A stretch of DNA of 64,000 nt from DASXKD01 sp963762735 (GCA_963762735.1 CAVXMG010000019.1:310001-374000), one strand, 5' to 3'. Positions 8,041-17,167 are shown, counted from the first letter of the stretch. The notes: generated by a model from the sequence alone, not told the origin. Made by a program: numbers and translations.

Positions 8041-9072
8041 TCAGCGGGCGCCGAGGTGGCGGGCGGCGAGGTCCGCGACGGCCTGGCTGACCGCGATCCG
8101 GTTCCGCAGGCGGCCGAGCCTGGCGTCCATGGCCGGGCCGTGGACCCCGCCGATGAGGGCCTGCTCGAAGTGGATCGCGCCGACGTACGCCGCGGCGAAC
8201 CGGATCCCCTCGGCGAGGGCCGCTCGTTCCGCATCGTCCAGACGCCGCCAGCGGGCATAGCCGTCCAGGACGGCGGCGATCCGCCCCGGATCCGGCTCAA
8301 TGTGCCACGCCTCAGGCGAATCGCGGGGCAGCCCCGGATCGAGATGGCATTCGAGCAGGCAGTAACCGAGGTCCAGGACCGGCAGCCCGAGCCCGCCGTT
8401 CTCCCAGCCGATGAGCACGGCCTCGCCGGACGGGGTGAGCACCACGTTGCCCGGCCAGGCGTCACCGTGCACCACCGCCACCGGCAGGCCTACGCAGGCA
8501 TCCCGGACCGCCAGCAGGGTCTGGCGGAACTGCGCGTGCAGCGGGCGCCACTCCCCCGGCAGCATCGGCGCGACCGCGTCGAGACGGCCAAGCGCGGCCG
8601 GGACCGCCGCCGCCGGATGCCAGGACGCGAGCCCCACCCCGGCCGCCGGGCCCAGCGCGTGCAGGCGGCCAAGCGCCGCGCCGAGCAGCCCGGAGCGCCC
8701 GCCGCCGGGCGGCAGCGCCCGGCCGGGGATGTCACTGGTCGCCCAGGTCAGCCAGGCGCCCGCCACCCCGACGAGGTCGCCGGTACGGGTCGCGACCGCG
8801 CGCGGCGCCGGGTAGCCCTGCGCGGCCAGCCAGTCCAGGGTGGCGGCGCGGCCCAGCAGCCAGTCGGTGACCGACGCGGTGCCGCAGCCGCGGAAGTGCG
8901 GGGCCAGCAGAACCTCGGCACGGTAGGCCCGGACCAGCACGATGGTGCCGTCCGGCTGCCGCAGCCGGTAACCGACCTCGGTGCCGGACACCGAGCCCTG
9001 GTAGCGCCGCACGGACGCCGGCTCGAGCCGGTATTCGCGCAGGATCCGGCCGACCACGGCGGCATCGGTCAC
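8041..9072 (-). CDS. aminoglycoside phosphotransferase-fold kinase
   Basis: The protein has the APH/choline-kinase-like fold: a YQGSVSGTEVGYRL N-lobe, an Arg in the LVRAYRAE strand, and the Brenner motif VVHGDAWPGNVVL with catalytic Asp and Asn. The following metal-binding position, normally an IDWE-type Asp, here reads LIGWENGG, with Gly in its place (GGC rather than GAC). The enzyme could be impaired or use another ligand. Family members phosphorylate small hydroxyl compounds; the substrate here is unknown. GTG 9072 is chosen because it follows the upstream zinc-ribbon gene by 10 bases, but GTG 9096 and TTG 9105 are possible. It is last in a minus-strand run with the zinc-ribbon and peroxiredoxin genes. 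Confidence 0.75.
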   Translation of the reverse strand: MTDAAVVGRILREYRLEPASVRRYQGSVSGTEVGYRLRQPDGTIVLVRAYRAEVLLAPHFRGCGTASVTDWLLGRAATLDWLAAQGYPAPRAVATRTGDLVGVAGAWLTWATSDIPGRALPPGGGRSGLLGAALGRLHALGPAAGVGLASWHPAAAVPAALGRLDAVAPMLPGEWRPLHAQFRQTLLAVRDACVGLPVAVVHGDAWPGNVVLTPSGEAVLIGWENGGLGLPVLDLGYCLLECHLDPGLPRDSPEAWHIEPDPGRIAAVLDGYARWRRLDDAERAALAEGIRFAAAYVGAIHFEQALIGGVHGPAMDARLGRLRNRIAVSQAVADLAARHLGAR

Positions 9073-9082
9073 GGTGGCGCCA

Positions 9083-9421
9083 TCACCTGGCGGCACCGCG
9101 GCCAAGGACGCGCTCGAGCGCCAGGGCGACCTCCTCGGACAGCCCGGGCGCCCGCACCGCGCTTGGCCCGACCGGCCCGGCTGCCACCGAGCGGTCCGGG
9201 GAAACGGTCATCCCGCAGTCGCGGCATTCCACCTCGCCGAGCCGGCGCACCAGGTGCACGCTGCTGCACTGGCGGCACTTGTCCATGTCGGCCGTCCAGT
9301 CCGCGGACGCCTGGCAGCCGGGGCACACCAGGACCTGTTCGTCGCGCTTGACTCCGCGGCGCCACGGGCTGTGCCCGCGCGCCGGGTCCACCTGCCGCGC
9401 ACCGCAGCGATAGCAGGGCAT
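9083..9421 (-). CDS. Cys-rich zinc-ribbon protein, function unknown
   Basis: A protein of about 112 residues with four CxxC pairs: CYRCG at the N-terminus, CPGC, CRQC and CRDC. They are spaced as two rubredoxin/zinc-ribbon knuckles, followed by a short helical tail (SEEVALALERVLG). The ATG at 9421 is used because the first knuckle begins two residues later. It lies 44 bases after the peroxiredoxin stop and 10 bases before the phosphotransferase start, so the three are probably co-transcribed. Zinc binding is inferred from the cysteines. A redox-sensing role beside a thiol peroxidase is possible but not shown. Confidence 0.6.
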   Translation of the reverse strand: MPCYRCGARQVDPARGHSPWRRGVKRDEQVLVCPGCQASADWTADMDKCRQCSSVHLVRRLGEVECRDCGMTVSPDRSVAAGPVGPSAVRAPGLSEEVALALERVLGRGAAR

Positions 9422-9465
9422 CTGATTCCGCTTCCTCGCCAGGCCGGGCGTGCCCCTTGAGGGGG

Positions 9466-9927
9466 TCAACCCAGCGCGGCCAGCGCTTTCTGGTAGTCGG
9501 CGATGTCGCGCGCCTGCGGGATCGGGTTGACCACCTTCCAGCGGACCACGCCGTCCTTGCCGATGATGAACGTGCCGCGCACCGACAGGCCCCGGTCCGC
9601 GTCGAACACGCCATAAGCCTGCGCCACGCCGCCGTGCGGCCAGAAGTCAGACAGCAGGCCGAACTCGAAGCCCTCCTGCTCCGCCCAGATCCGGTGCACC
9701 CACGTCGAATCCACCGACACCGTCAGCAGTTCCACGTCGTCCCGTCCGACCTCGGGGAAGTCGTCCCGCATGGCGCACATCTCACCGCTGCACACCCCGC
9801 TGAACGCGAGCGGGTAGAACACAAGCACCACGTTCTTCTCGCCGCGGAAGCTGGACAGCTTGACCGGCTGCCCGTGCTGGTCCTTCAGCTCGAAATCGGG
9901 AGCCTCCTGGCCCACCTCAACCGCCAT
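9466..9927 (-). CDS. ahpE: AhpE-like peroxiredoxin
   Basis: A thiol peroxidase of 153 residues, the usual length of mycobacterial AhpE. The thioredoxin-fold opening EVGQEAPDFELKDQHGQPV leads to FYPLAFSGVCSGE, where the Cys is the peroxidatic residue. No resolving Cys of the typical 2-Cys class is visible near the C-terminus. It also has the TFIIGKDGVVRW strand and an ending DYQKALAALG. It reduces peroxides and peroxynitrite with thiol donors in the cytoplasm. ATG 9927 starts the conserved fold; a longer open frame to 10119 lacks similarity. The Cys-rich zinc ribbon follows it. Confidence 0.9.
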   Translation of the reverse strand: MAVEVGQEAPDFELKDQHGQPVKLSSFRGEKNVVLVFYPLAFSGVCSGEMCAMRDDFPEVGRDDVELLTVSVDSTWVHRIWAEQEGFEFGLLSDFWPHGGVAQAYGVFDADRGLSVRGTFIIGKDGVVRWKVVNPIPQARDIADYQKALAALG

Positions 9928-10188
9928 TCCACGGTCCCTTCCGCCGCGGCAGCCCGCCCTCGCGGGGGCCTGCCGGGGCATGACGCGCTCGCCGACGAGC
10001 CCAGTGTGCCACCACGGCCGGCCCACCCGCGCCATTCCCCGGATGGATCCCCGCTGCGGCCCCGTATCGCGGGCACTCGCGGCTCCCGGACCACCGGCGC
10101 GCGGGCGTGCTGCGCACAAGCCCCGGCAGCACGTCCCCCGAAAGGGCGGCGCCTCAGCCGGTCGCGCCCGTGACGCAGGGCCCGGCGG

Positions 10189-10617
10189 TCAGCGCCGCGC
10201 CCTGGGCGCGACCAAGCGGGTGCCCAGCCAGTCGCGCCCGGCGGACAGGCTCGACGTCTGGGACAGCCCGGCGGTCGGTGCTGCCTCCCCGATCTCGCTC
10301 GGCTCGACGTAGTTCTCCCGGCCCGGCTTGGGGGTCAGGAGCCAGATGTACCCGCCGTCTGCGAGCGGTGTCAGCGCGTCTGCCAGGGCGTCGAAGAGGT
10401 CACCGTCTCCGTCGCGCCACCAGAGCAGGACCACGTCGACCACGTCGTCGTAGTCCTCGCCGACAAGTTCCACGTTCTTGCGCTGGGCGATCGCATCTCG
10501 CAGCGCCTGATCACAGTCGTCTGCGTAGCCGATCTCCTGCACCACCTGACCTGGCTTGATGCCAAGTCGCTCGGCCAGGTCAGGTTGATCCTGAGCCTGG
10601 CGCGCGGTCGCGCTCAC
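10189..10617 (-). CDS. DUF3052 family protein
   Basis: An actinobacterial protein of about 142 residues with the DUF3052 pattern LAERLGIKPGQVVQEIGYADDCDQ, then an acidic DDVVDVVLLWWRDGDGDL segment and DGGYIWLLTPK. The function is unknown. In this phylum it is typically encoded next to aceE and an AhpE-type peroxiredoxin, as here. GTG 10617 is taken as the start because the conserved SATARQAQDQPDLAERLG stretch follows it; upstream residues in the same frame show no similarity. The 3' end ADWLGTRLVAPRARR looks natural. Confidence 0.85.
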   Translation of the reverse strand: MSATARQAQDQPDLAERLGIKPGQVVQEIGYADDCDQALRDAIAQRKNVELVGEDYDDVVDVVLLWWRDGDGDLFDALADALTPLADGGYIWLLTPKPGRENYVEPSEIGEAAPTAGLSQTSSLSAGRDWLGTRLVAPRARR

Positions 10618-10829
10618 TAACCCCTCCTCAAGCCCTTTCCCACGGCGCCACGTCCCGCACTGGCCGCCCGGCCCGGGCATCTGCCCGGGGCACTGGTACC
10701 AGGCGCGCTACGTCCGCGTCGGCACTTCTTGCCCGCACAGTCCACACTGGGTCGGGCCCCCGCGCAAGTGTCAAGAGGCTCAGACACGAAATCTCGTCAC
10801 ACGCGGAGCGTTCCCACTTCACCTAAGGC

Positions 10830-11240
10830 CTACCCGAGGAAAGACATTCGTACCTGTCTATCCGGATTATCGACGTTAATGTCTACCAACGCGATCGATT
10901 GCCACGTCCCCAGCGCCATCGTGCCATCAAGCACCGGCACCACCAGGAACGGCGCCAGGAACGCGGGCAGCACGTGCGAGCGGCCGTGGCCGCGGGACCC
11001 GTGCGCGTGCCGCCACCTGTCATCGGCCGGCAGCAGTTCCGCCAGCACCGCGAGCAGGTCCTCGTCGCTGCGCGCGCCCAGTTCCATGAGCGCGAGCCCG
11101 GCGGTCGCGTGCGGGACGAACACGTGCAGCAGCCCGTCCCCGCCGCTGGCCACCCGCGCGGTGAACTGCGCGCATTCCGCTGTGATGTCGGTGACGCGCT
11201 CGCGGCGCCCGGTTGCGGTCGCAAAAAGTTCGCTTTCCAT
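10830..11240 (-). CDS. YjbQ/UPF0047 family protein
   Basis: A protein of 136 residues with all UPF0047 landmarks: VTDITAECAQF, the strand LLHVFVPHATAGLALME, the DDRWRHAHG-SRGHGRSHVLPAFL core with clustered His residues, and the final WQSIALVDINVDNPDRQVRM. The family has been linked to secondary thiamine-phosphate synthase activity, but its normal role is unsettled. ATG 11240 is used because similarity starts there. It is divergent from aceE, with about 215 bases between them. Confidence 0.9.
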   Translation of the reverse strand: MESELFATATGRRERVTDITAECAQFTARVASGGDGLLHVFVPHATAGLALMELGARSDEDLLAVLAELLPADDRWRHAHGSRGHGRSHVLPAFLAPFLVVPVLDGTMALGTWQSIALVDINVDNPDRQVRMSFLG

Positions 11241-11455
11241 GCCGAACGATCTTCCCTCCTGCCCGGAATCCGCACATCTTGCCGGGTCCCGGGGCAGGCA
11301 GGAGCCCAGGCGCGCCGGGGCGGGGGTGCGTTTACCTCGCGCAGGTATGAGAATTGGTCTGGACAACCTCCTACGCACAGGCGGTCACCACCCGGCTGTG
11401 CTGCACCGACGTGGCGGCGACCAGCCGCCCACCCATGCGGAAGGCGGGATAGCCC

Positions 11456-14224
11456 GTGGCTGCCGGTCGTCAGCGCTTCTCTATCATCAGCGACGGACTT
11501 CCCACCCAGTTGCCGGACATCGACCCGGACGAGACCAGGGAGTGGGTGGACTCGTTCGACAGCGTGGTCCGGACCCGCGGCCGGGCCCGTGCCCGCTACG
11601 TCATGCTGCGCCTGCTGGAACGGGCCCGCGAGCAGCAGGTGGGCGTGCCCGGCCTGCGCAGCACCGACTACATCAACACGATCCCGCCCGAGCGCGAGCC
11701 GTGGTTCCCCGGCGACGAGTACGTGGAGCGGCGGATCCGCGCCTACATCCGGTGGAACGCCGCCGTGATGGTGTCCCGCGCGAACCGCCCGGGCCTCGGC
11801 GTCGGCGGGCACATCGCCACCTACGCCTCCGCGGCCAGCCTTTACGAGGTGGGCTTCAACCACTTCTTCCGCGGCAAGGACCACGGCGAGTCCGGGGACC
11901 AGGTGTTCATCCAGGGGCACGCCGCGCCCGGCATCTACGCCCGCGCGTTCCTCGAAGGCCGCCTGTCCGAGCAGCAACTGAACGGCTTCCGGCAGGAACT
12001 GTCCCACCCCGGCGGCGGCCTGCCGTCCTACCCGCACCCGCGGCTCATGCCGGACTTCTGGGAGTTCCCCACGGTCTCCATGGGCCTGGGCCCGCTGAAC
12101 GCCATCTACCAGGCGCGGTTCAACCGGTACCTGCTCGCCCGGGAGATCGCCGACACCAGCAGGTCGCACGTATGGGGATTCCTCGGCGACGGCGAGGTCG
12201 ACGAGCCGGAGGCGCTCGGCGCCATCGGCCTGGCCGCCCGTGAGGAGCTGGACAACCTCACCTTCGTGATCAACTGCAACCTGCAGCGGCTGGACGGTCC
12301 TGTGCGCGGCAACGGCAAGATCATCCAGGAGCTTGAGGCGGTGTTCCGCGGCGCCGGCTGGAACGTGATCAAGGTCATCTGGGGCCGGGACTGGGATCCG
12401 CTGCTCGCCCAGGACACCGACGGCGTGCTGGTCAACAAGATGAACACCACGCCCGACGGGCAGTTCCAGACCTACGCGGTGGAGACGGGCGAGTACATCA
12501 GGGAGAACTTCTTCGGCGGCGACCCGCGGCTGCGCGCCATGGTCTCCCACCTGAGCGACGACCAGCTCCGCAACCTGTCCCGCGGCGGGCACGACTACCG
12601 CAAGGTCTACGCCGCGTTCAAGGCGGCGACCGAGCACGTCGGCCAGCCGACGGTGATCCTGGCCCACACCATCAAGGGCTGGACGCTCGGCCCGGACTTC
12701 GAGGCCCGCAACGCCACCCACCAGATGAAGAAGCTCACCGTCGCCGAGCTGAAGGAGTTCAGGGACCGGCTGTACCTGCCCATCCCTGACGCGGCGCTGG
12801 AGGCGGAACTGCCGCCGTACTACCACCCGGGCGAGAGCTCCGACGAGATCGAGTACATGCGGGAGCGGCGCGCCGCGCTCGGCGGTTACCTGCCCAAGCG
12901 GGTGGTCCGCGGCAAGCCGCTCACGCTGCCCGGCGAGAAGGTCTACGACGAGCTGAAGCATGGCTCGGGCAAGCAGGCGGTCGCCACCACGATGGCGTTC
13001 GTGCGGCTGCTCAAGGACCTGATGAAGGACCAGGGCATCGGCAACAGGTTCGTGCCGATCATCCCGGACGAGGCGCGCACGTTCGGCATGGACTCGCTGT
13101 TCCCCAGCGCCAAGATCTACTCGCCGCACGGGCAGACGTACGAGGCGGTGGACCGGGCGCTGCTGCTGTCCTACAAGGAGTCCGAGATCGGCCAGATCCT
13201 GCACGAGGGGATCAGCGAGGCCGGCGCGATGGGCTCGGTGATCGCGGCGGGCACCTCATACGCGACGCACGCGGCGCCGATGATCCCGGTGTACGTGTTC
13301 TACTCGATGTTCGGCTGGCAGCGGACCGGCGACCAGATGTGGGCGTTCGGCGACCAGCTCGGCCGCGGGTTCCTGCTCGGCGCGACCGCGGGCCGCACCA
13401 CCCTGACCGGTGAGGGGCTGCAGCACAACGACGGCCACTCGCAGCTTCTTGCCTCGGTCAGCCCGGCCTGCGTGTCCTACGACCCGGCGTGGGCGTACGA
13501 GGTGTCGGTCATCGTCGCCGACGGCCTGCGCCGGATGTACGGGGAGAGCCCGGAGCACCCGCACGGCGAGGACATCTTCTACTACCTCACGGTCTACAAC
13601 GAGCCGTACCAGCAGCCGCCGATGCCCGCGGACTCGCCCGAGGCCCGGGCCGAGCTGGAGCAGGCGATCCTGCGCGGTCTTTACCGGTACGCGCCCGCGG
13701 CCGGCGAGCCGGACACCGAACGCCCCCGGGCGCAGATCCTCGCCTCCGGGGTGGGGGTCCGGTGGGCGCTTGAGGCGCAGCGGCTGCTCGCCGAGGACTG
13801 GGGCGTGGCCGCCGACGTGTGGTCGGCGACGTCCTGGACCGAGCTGCGCCGCGACGCCCTCGCCTGCGAGGAGTGGAACCTGCTCAACCCCGACGCGCAG
13901 GCCCGGGTGCCCTACGTGACCCAGGCGCTTGAGGGCCAGCAGGGCCCTGTGGTCGCGGTGAGCGACTGGATCCGGGCGGTGCCCGACCAGATCGCCCGCT
14001 GGGTGCCCGCGCCGTTCACGTCGCTGGGCACCGACGGGTTCGGCTTCTCCGACACCCGGCCGGCCGCGCGCCGGTTCTTCCACGTGGACGGGGAGTCGGT
14101 GACGCTGGCGGTGCTCAGCCAGCTCGCCCAGCGCGGCGAGGTCAAGCACGAGACGCTGTCCCAGGCGATCGCGAAGTACCGGCTGGACCAACCGGTCAGC
14201 ACCGCCCTGGCACCCGGCCGGTGA
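11456..14224 (+). CDS. aceE: pyruvate dehydrogenase E1 component, homodimeric type
   Basis: Decarboxylates pyruvate with thiamine diphosphate and passes the acetyl group to lipoyl-E2. The 922-residue length and single-chain layout fit the homodimeric AceE class. The thiamine-diphosphate motif appears as GDGEVDEPE through the NLQRLDGPVRGN stretch around residues 243-285. The pyrimidine-binding middle domain (GISEAGAMGSVIAAGTSYAT) and transketolase C-terminal domain follow. GTG 11456 starts the conserved AAGRQRFSIISDGLPTQL sequence. The stop overlaps the GTG of the next gene by four bases, so a secreted repeat protein may be translationally coupled to it. The E3 and an E2 component lie near 59-62 kb. 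Confidence 0.97.
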   Translation: MAAGRQRFSIISDGLPTQLPDIDPDETREWVDSFDSVVRTRGRARARYVMLRLLERAREQQVGVPGLRSTDYINTIPPEREPWFPGDEYVERRIRAYIRWNAAVMVSRANRPGLGVGGHIATYASAASLYEVGFNHFFRGKDHGESGDQVFIQGHAAPGIYARAFLEGRLSEQQLNGFRQELSHPGGGLPSYPHPRLMPDFWEFPTVSMGLGPLNAIYQARFNRYLLAREIADTSRSHVWGFLGDGEVDEPEALGAIGLAAREELDNLTFVINCNLQRLDGPVRGNGKIIQELEAVFRGAGWNVIKVIWGRDWDPLLAQDTDGVLVNKMNTTPDGQFQTYAVETGEYIRENFFGGDPRLRAMVSHLSDDQLRNLSRGGHDYRKVYAAFKAATEHVGQPTVILAHTIKGWTLGPDFEARNATHQMKKLTVAELKEFRDRLYLPIPDAALEAELPPYYHPGESSDEIEYMRERRAALGGYLPKRVVRGKPLTLPGEKVYDELKHGSGKQAVATTMAFVRLLKDLMKDQGIGNRFVPIIPDEARTFGMDSLFPSAKIYSPHGQTYEAVDRALLLSYKESEIGQILHEGISEAGAMGSVIAAGTSYATHAAPMIPVYVFYSMFGWQRTGDQMWAFGDQLGRGFLLGATAGRTTLTGEGLQHNDGHSQLLASVSPACVSYDPAWAYEVSVIVADGLRRMYGESPEHPHGEDIFYYLTVYNEPYQQPPMPADSPEARAELEQAILRGLYRYAPAAGEPDTERPRAQILASGVGVRWALEAQRLLAEDWGVAADVWSATSWTELRRDALACEEWNLLNPDAQARVPYVTQALEGQQGPVVAVSDWIRAVPDQIARWVPAPFTSLGTDGFGFSDTRPAARRFFHVDGESVTLAVLSQLAQRGEVKHETLSQAIAKYRLDQPVSTALAPGR

Positions 14225-15309
14225 GCCGGGGCCGCCGCGTCAGCGCGGTCCTGTTAGCCGTCCTGGCAGGTTGCCTGGCGGTGACGCCGCCAGCGGGCGC
14301 GGCCGGGCCGGGGGGCGCGGCCAGCCTGCCCGCCGCCTTCCTTGTCAGCGTCTCCTGCCCTGGCCAGGACACCTGCTGGGCGGTGGGCCTGACCACGACA
14401 GGCCGTGCGCATCCGGTGATCGACCGCTGGAACGGCTCGGTGTGGGCTTCCGTCCCGGCCCCGGTCCCCCGCGCCGCCGTGGCCCTGTGGTCGGTGTCCT
14501 GCGTTAGCCCGGCCTTCTGCTGGGCCGTAGGCAGCTACGGGCCGAACAAGGCGCGGCCCTTCGCCGAGCACTGGAATGGCACCCGATGGTCGCTGGCCCT
14601 GCTGCCGGTCTTCCCGGGAGGGGCCTCCACCGTCTCGGACGACGTGTGGTGCTCCAGCACGGCGAGCTGCTGGGAACTCCAGGAAAACGGCCCCGCCGGG
14701 TTCGAGCACTGGGACGGCCACGCCTGGGCCATCGTGACGGCGCCGGCCTTCCGGCGGCACGACGTCCTCGACCGGGTGACCTGCACGAGCGACCGCGACT
14801 GCTGGGTGACCGGTGAAACCAATGCAGGCACGATCACCGGGCACTGGGACGGCCGGGCCTGGTCGGTGGTGCCGACGCCGACCGGGCACGCGCGCGGCGA
14901 CCAACTGCTTGGCATCTCCTGCCTGGGCAGGTCGTGCCTGGCGGTGGGCGCCACCGACGATCCCTACCGCCCGCTCGCTGAGCAGTGGACGGGTTCGGCG
15001 TGGCAGGTCACCCCAATAGCCGTGCCAGCCGCCGAGCTGGCCGGGGTAGCCTGCGTGACCGCCCGGTACTGCCTGGCCGTGGGTCTGCGCACGAACTCCG
15101 GCGGCCGGACGTTCAGCGCGGACTGGAACGGATCACGCTGGCGCGCCGTGCCGGTGCCCGCACCCCCTGGATCGTCGAGTGCGCTCCTGGCCGCGGTGGA
15201 CTGCATCACCACGACGGACTGCTGGGCGGTGGGCAGCGACAAGCATGGCCAGGTGGAACCCAGCCTGATCGAGCACTGGAACGGCACCGCCTGGTCGATC
15301 GCGGGCTGA
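14221..15309 (+). CDS. secreted repeat protein with Cys-WNG repeats
   Basis: The protein has a clear signal peptide (AVLLAVLAGCLAVTPPAGAA). About six repeats of 45-55 residues follow, each with the pattern VSC...CWAVG then EHWNGTxWS. Each repeat holds two cysteines that could form a disulfide. The pattern suggests a beta-propeller-like fold built from short sheets, seen in actinobacterial exported proteins of unknown role. It is a paralogue of the next gene. GTG 14221 overlaps the aceE stop by four bases. Function is unknown; surface binding is only an inference. Confidence 0.75.
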   Translation: MSRGRRVSAVLLAVLAGCLAVTPPAGAAGPGGAASLPAAFLVSVSCPGQDTCWAVGLTTTGRAHPVIDRWNGSVWASVPAPVPRAAVALWSVSCVSPAFCWAVGSYGPNKARPFAEHWNGTRWSLALLPVFPGGASTVSDDVWCSSTASCWELQENGPAGFEHWDGHAWAIVTAPAFRRHDVLDRVTCTSDRDCWVTGETNAGTITGHWDGRAWSVVPTPTGHARGDQLLGISCLGRSCLAVGATDDPYRPLAEQWTGSAWQVTPIAVPAAELAGVACVTARYCLAVGLRTNSGGRTFSADWNGSRWRAVPVPAPPGSSSALLAAVDCITTTDCWAVGSDKHGQVEPSLIEHWNGTAWSIAG

Positions 15310-15414
15310 CCCGGCCAGGTCCCGCTGGCCGCTCCCCGATTTATCCGCTAGCCGCCAACGGTCACCCGTGCCAGATTTAGGTAAAGACCGGACAATCCTG
15401 GGCCCAAGGGGCGG

Positions 15415-16578
15415 GTGGTCACTGTGATCGGCACGTTTGGCAGGTCCGGGGCCGCGGGCGGGCTGCTGGCCGCCGGCCTGGTGGCCGCGCTGCTCAGCTC
15501 CCCGGTGAACGCCGCCGCCGGGCCACGGCACCGGGTAACGGCGGCTGTCCATGGTTTCCTCGACGGCGTGTCCTGCTTCAGCGCCAGCAAATGCGCGGCC
15601 GTCGGCCAGCGGACCGTGACTCAGGGCTTCGGCGGCACCCTCGCCGAGCGGTGGAACGGCACCCAATGGTCGGTGGTATCCAGCCCGAGCCCAGGGGGAT
15701 CCTCCGCTGCCCGGCTGACCGGTGTCGCCTGCGCGGGAACGGCCAACTGCCTGGCGGTCGGGTGGTTCACCGACGGAGCGAGCGGGGACACACTGCCCAC
15801 GGCCGAGCAGTGGAACGGGACGTCGTGGTCGTTGCTGTCCGTCCCGGATCCATCCGGCAGCACCGACGCCCAATTGGACGGCGTCGCGTGCAGCAGCACG
15901 ACCAACTGCTTCGCGGCCGGCTTCTCGATGGGCCACAGCCTCACCGAGCACTGGAGCGGCTCGGCGTGGTCGATCGTGACCAGCCCCGACCCGAACTCGG
16001 CGAGCCTGCTCCTCGGCGTGACCTGCCCATCCGCGAGCCGGTGCTGGGCCGTCGGCTATACGTTGCCCGGCACCGTGACCGGCTCGCTGACCGAGAAGTG
16101 GAACGGCACCAACTGGACCGTCGTGCACACGCCGAGTTCCGGCGACGGCCAGCTGATCGGCGACTCCTGCGCCAGCACCACGGACTGCGTGGCCACAGGG
16201 ACCGCATCCAACATGTTCGCCATCGCGCAGGTATGGAACGGGACGACGTGGGCCAATGCCCCGCCGAAGAAGCCCAACGGGGCGTCGATCACGGCCTTGA
16301 AAGGCGTGTCCTGCCCGGCCGGCGGTTCTGTCTGCGAGTCCGCCGGCGCCAAAGAGGTCTCCAGCGGCGAGCGGGCGCTGGCCGAACGCTGGAACGGCTC
16401 CGCGTGGTCGGTGCAGTCGACGGGCACGATCAGCGGGACCACGCTCAGCTCCCTCGACAGCGTCTCCTGCACCTCGGCGAGCAACTGCTGGGCGACCGGT
16501 GTGTCGGACACATCGTCGGCAGAGGACGTGCTGATCGAGAAGTGGAACGGGACAAGCTGGTCGGTGACCGCCAGCTAG
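15415..16578 (+). CDS. secreted repeat protein with Cys-WNG repeats, paralogue of the preceding gene
   Basis: A signal peptide (GGLLAAGLVAALLSSPVNAAA) is followed by about seven repeats of the type GVxCxxxxxCxAVG...AEQWNGTSWSLLS. The repeat unit and cysteine spacing match the upstream gene, so the pair arose by gene duplication. The start is GTG 15415 (GTG 15424 is also in frame). A strong G+C hairpin lies 15 bases after the stop. Between the two genes there are 105 bases, enough for a separate promoter. Function is unknown. Confidence 0.75.
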   Translation: MVTVIGTFGRSGAAGGLLAAGLVAALLSSPVNAAAGPRHRVTAAVHGFLDGVSCFSASKCAAVGQRTVTQGFGGTLAERWNGTQWSVVSSPSPGGSSAARLTGVACAGTANCLAVGWFTDGASGDTLPTAEQWNGTSWSLLSVPDPSGSTDAQLDGVACSSTTNCFAAGFSMGHSLTEHWSGSAWSIVTSPDPNSASLLLGVTCPSASRCWAVGYTLPGTVTGSLTEKWNGTNWTVVHTPSSGDGQLIGDSCASTTDCVATGTASNMFAIAQVWNGTTWANAPPKKPNGASITALKGVSCPAGGSVCESAGAKEVSSGERALAERWNGSAWSVQSTGTISGTTLSSLDSVSCTSASNCWATGVSDTSSAEDVLIEKWNGTSWSVTAS

Positions 16579-16593
16579 CCGCCTCCCGATCGC

Positions 16594-16628
16594 GGCGGCC
16601 CCCGCCGACGGGCTCAGGCGGGGCCGCC
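16594..16628. terminator. G+C hairpin, probable terminator
   Basis: GGCGGCCCCCGCC and GGCGGGGCCGCC pair with one bulged C around a 10-base loop, just after the stop of the repeat protein gene. There is no T run, as is common in high-GC actinobacteria. Confidence 0.5.
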
Positions 16629-16730
16629 GGCCGCGTCGGCCAGCGGCAACGTAACCAGGATGCCCAGGCCGCCGGCCGGGAGGCTGTGTGCCTCGACGCG
16701 GGCACGGCCGCCCTGCCCGCCACGGCACCG
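16614..16730 (-). pseudogene. possible histidine kinase C-terminal fragment
   Basis: The minus strand reads GGQGGRARVEAHSLPAGGLG and then ILVTLPLADAAGGPA before a stop at 16614. It resembles the final strands of a HATPase domain (HGGRA...GGG...VTLP). The preceding residues in the same frame do not continue the domain, so only the last 35 or so residues survive. The assignment rests on a short match. Confidence 0.35.
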
Positions 16731-17093
16731 GTCATGGCGGCCCGGATCGGCCCCGTCCAGGCCGCGGCGGCGATCGGGGACGTGGCCGCCAACGTGTACC
16801 GCAACGACCGGATCCCGGCCGCCAACTCGGATGCGATCACTGTCTACTGGGCCACCACCAACCTGCTGCGGACCGTGCAGGGGCACCTGGCCAGGGGCAC
16901 CTTCCTGGACCCGGCCCCGACCCGGTTCCCCGCCGCCGTGCTCGGCGCCAGCGCCGCGAGCGCGCTGGGGATCGACCGGGCTGGTGGGCAGGCCCAGGTG
17001 TGGCTCGGCGGGCACTGGTTCGCGGTAGCCGGGATCCTGCGGCCGGTACCGCTCGCCCCGGAACTGGACCGCGCCGTGCTGCCGTGGCGCTAG
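16693..17093 (+). pseudogene. MacB-type ABC permease fragment (periplasmic core domain)
   Basis: The frame reads ALPATAPVMAARIGPVQAAA, then NDRIPAANSDAITVYWATTN and LARGTFLD. It continues to an FPAAVLGASAASALGID segment and WFAVAGILRPVPLAPELD. This is the periplasmic core of MacB/FtsX-like permeases, which export substrates such as macrolides or lipoproteins. No start codon or N-terminal membrane helix precedes it, and the frame stops at 17093 before the membrane domain. It abuts the histidine kinase scrap, so two genes probably collapsed here by deletion. Confidence 0.6.
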
Positions 17094-17167
17094 GTATCCC
17101 CGCAGGTCAGGGGCATGACGTTGCCATCAAGTGGGCAGGTACCTCCGCGGGGCGTGCAGGAGGGGGC

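Noticed and set aside
10883..13204. 773-codon minus-strand open frame opposite aceE
   Set aside because: The plus strand carries an unmistakable AceE protein; the antisense product has no recognisable domain.
15591..17093. 500-codon plus-strand frame overlapping the second repeat protein
   Set aside because: Its first two thirds are a shadow of the repeat protein; only the MacB-like part after about 16693 is meaningful.
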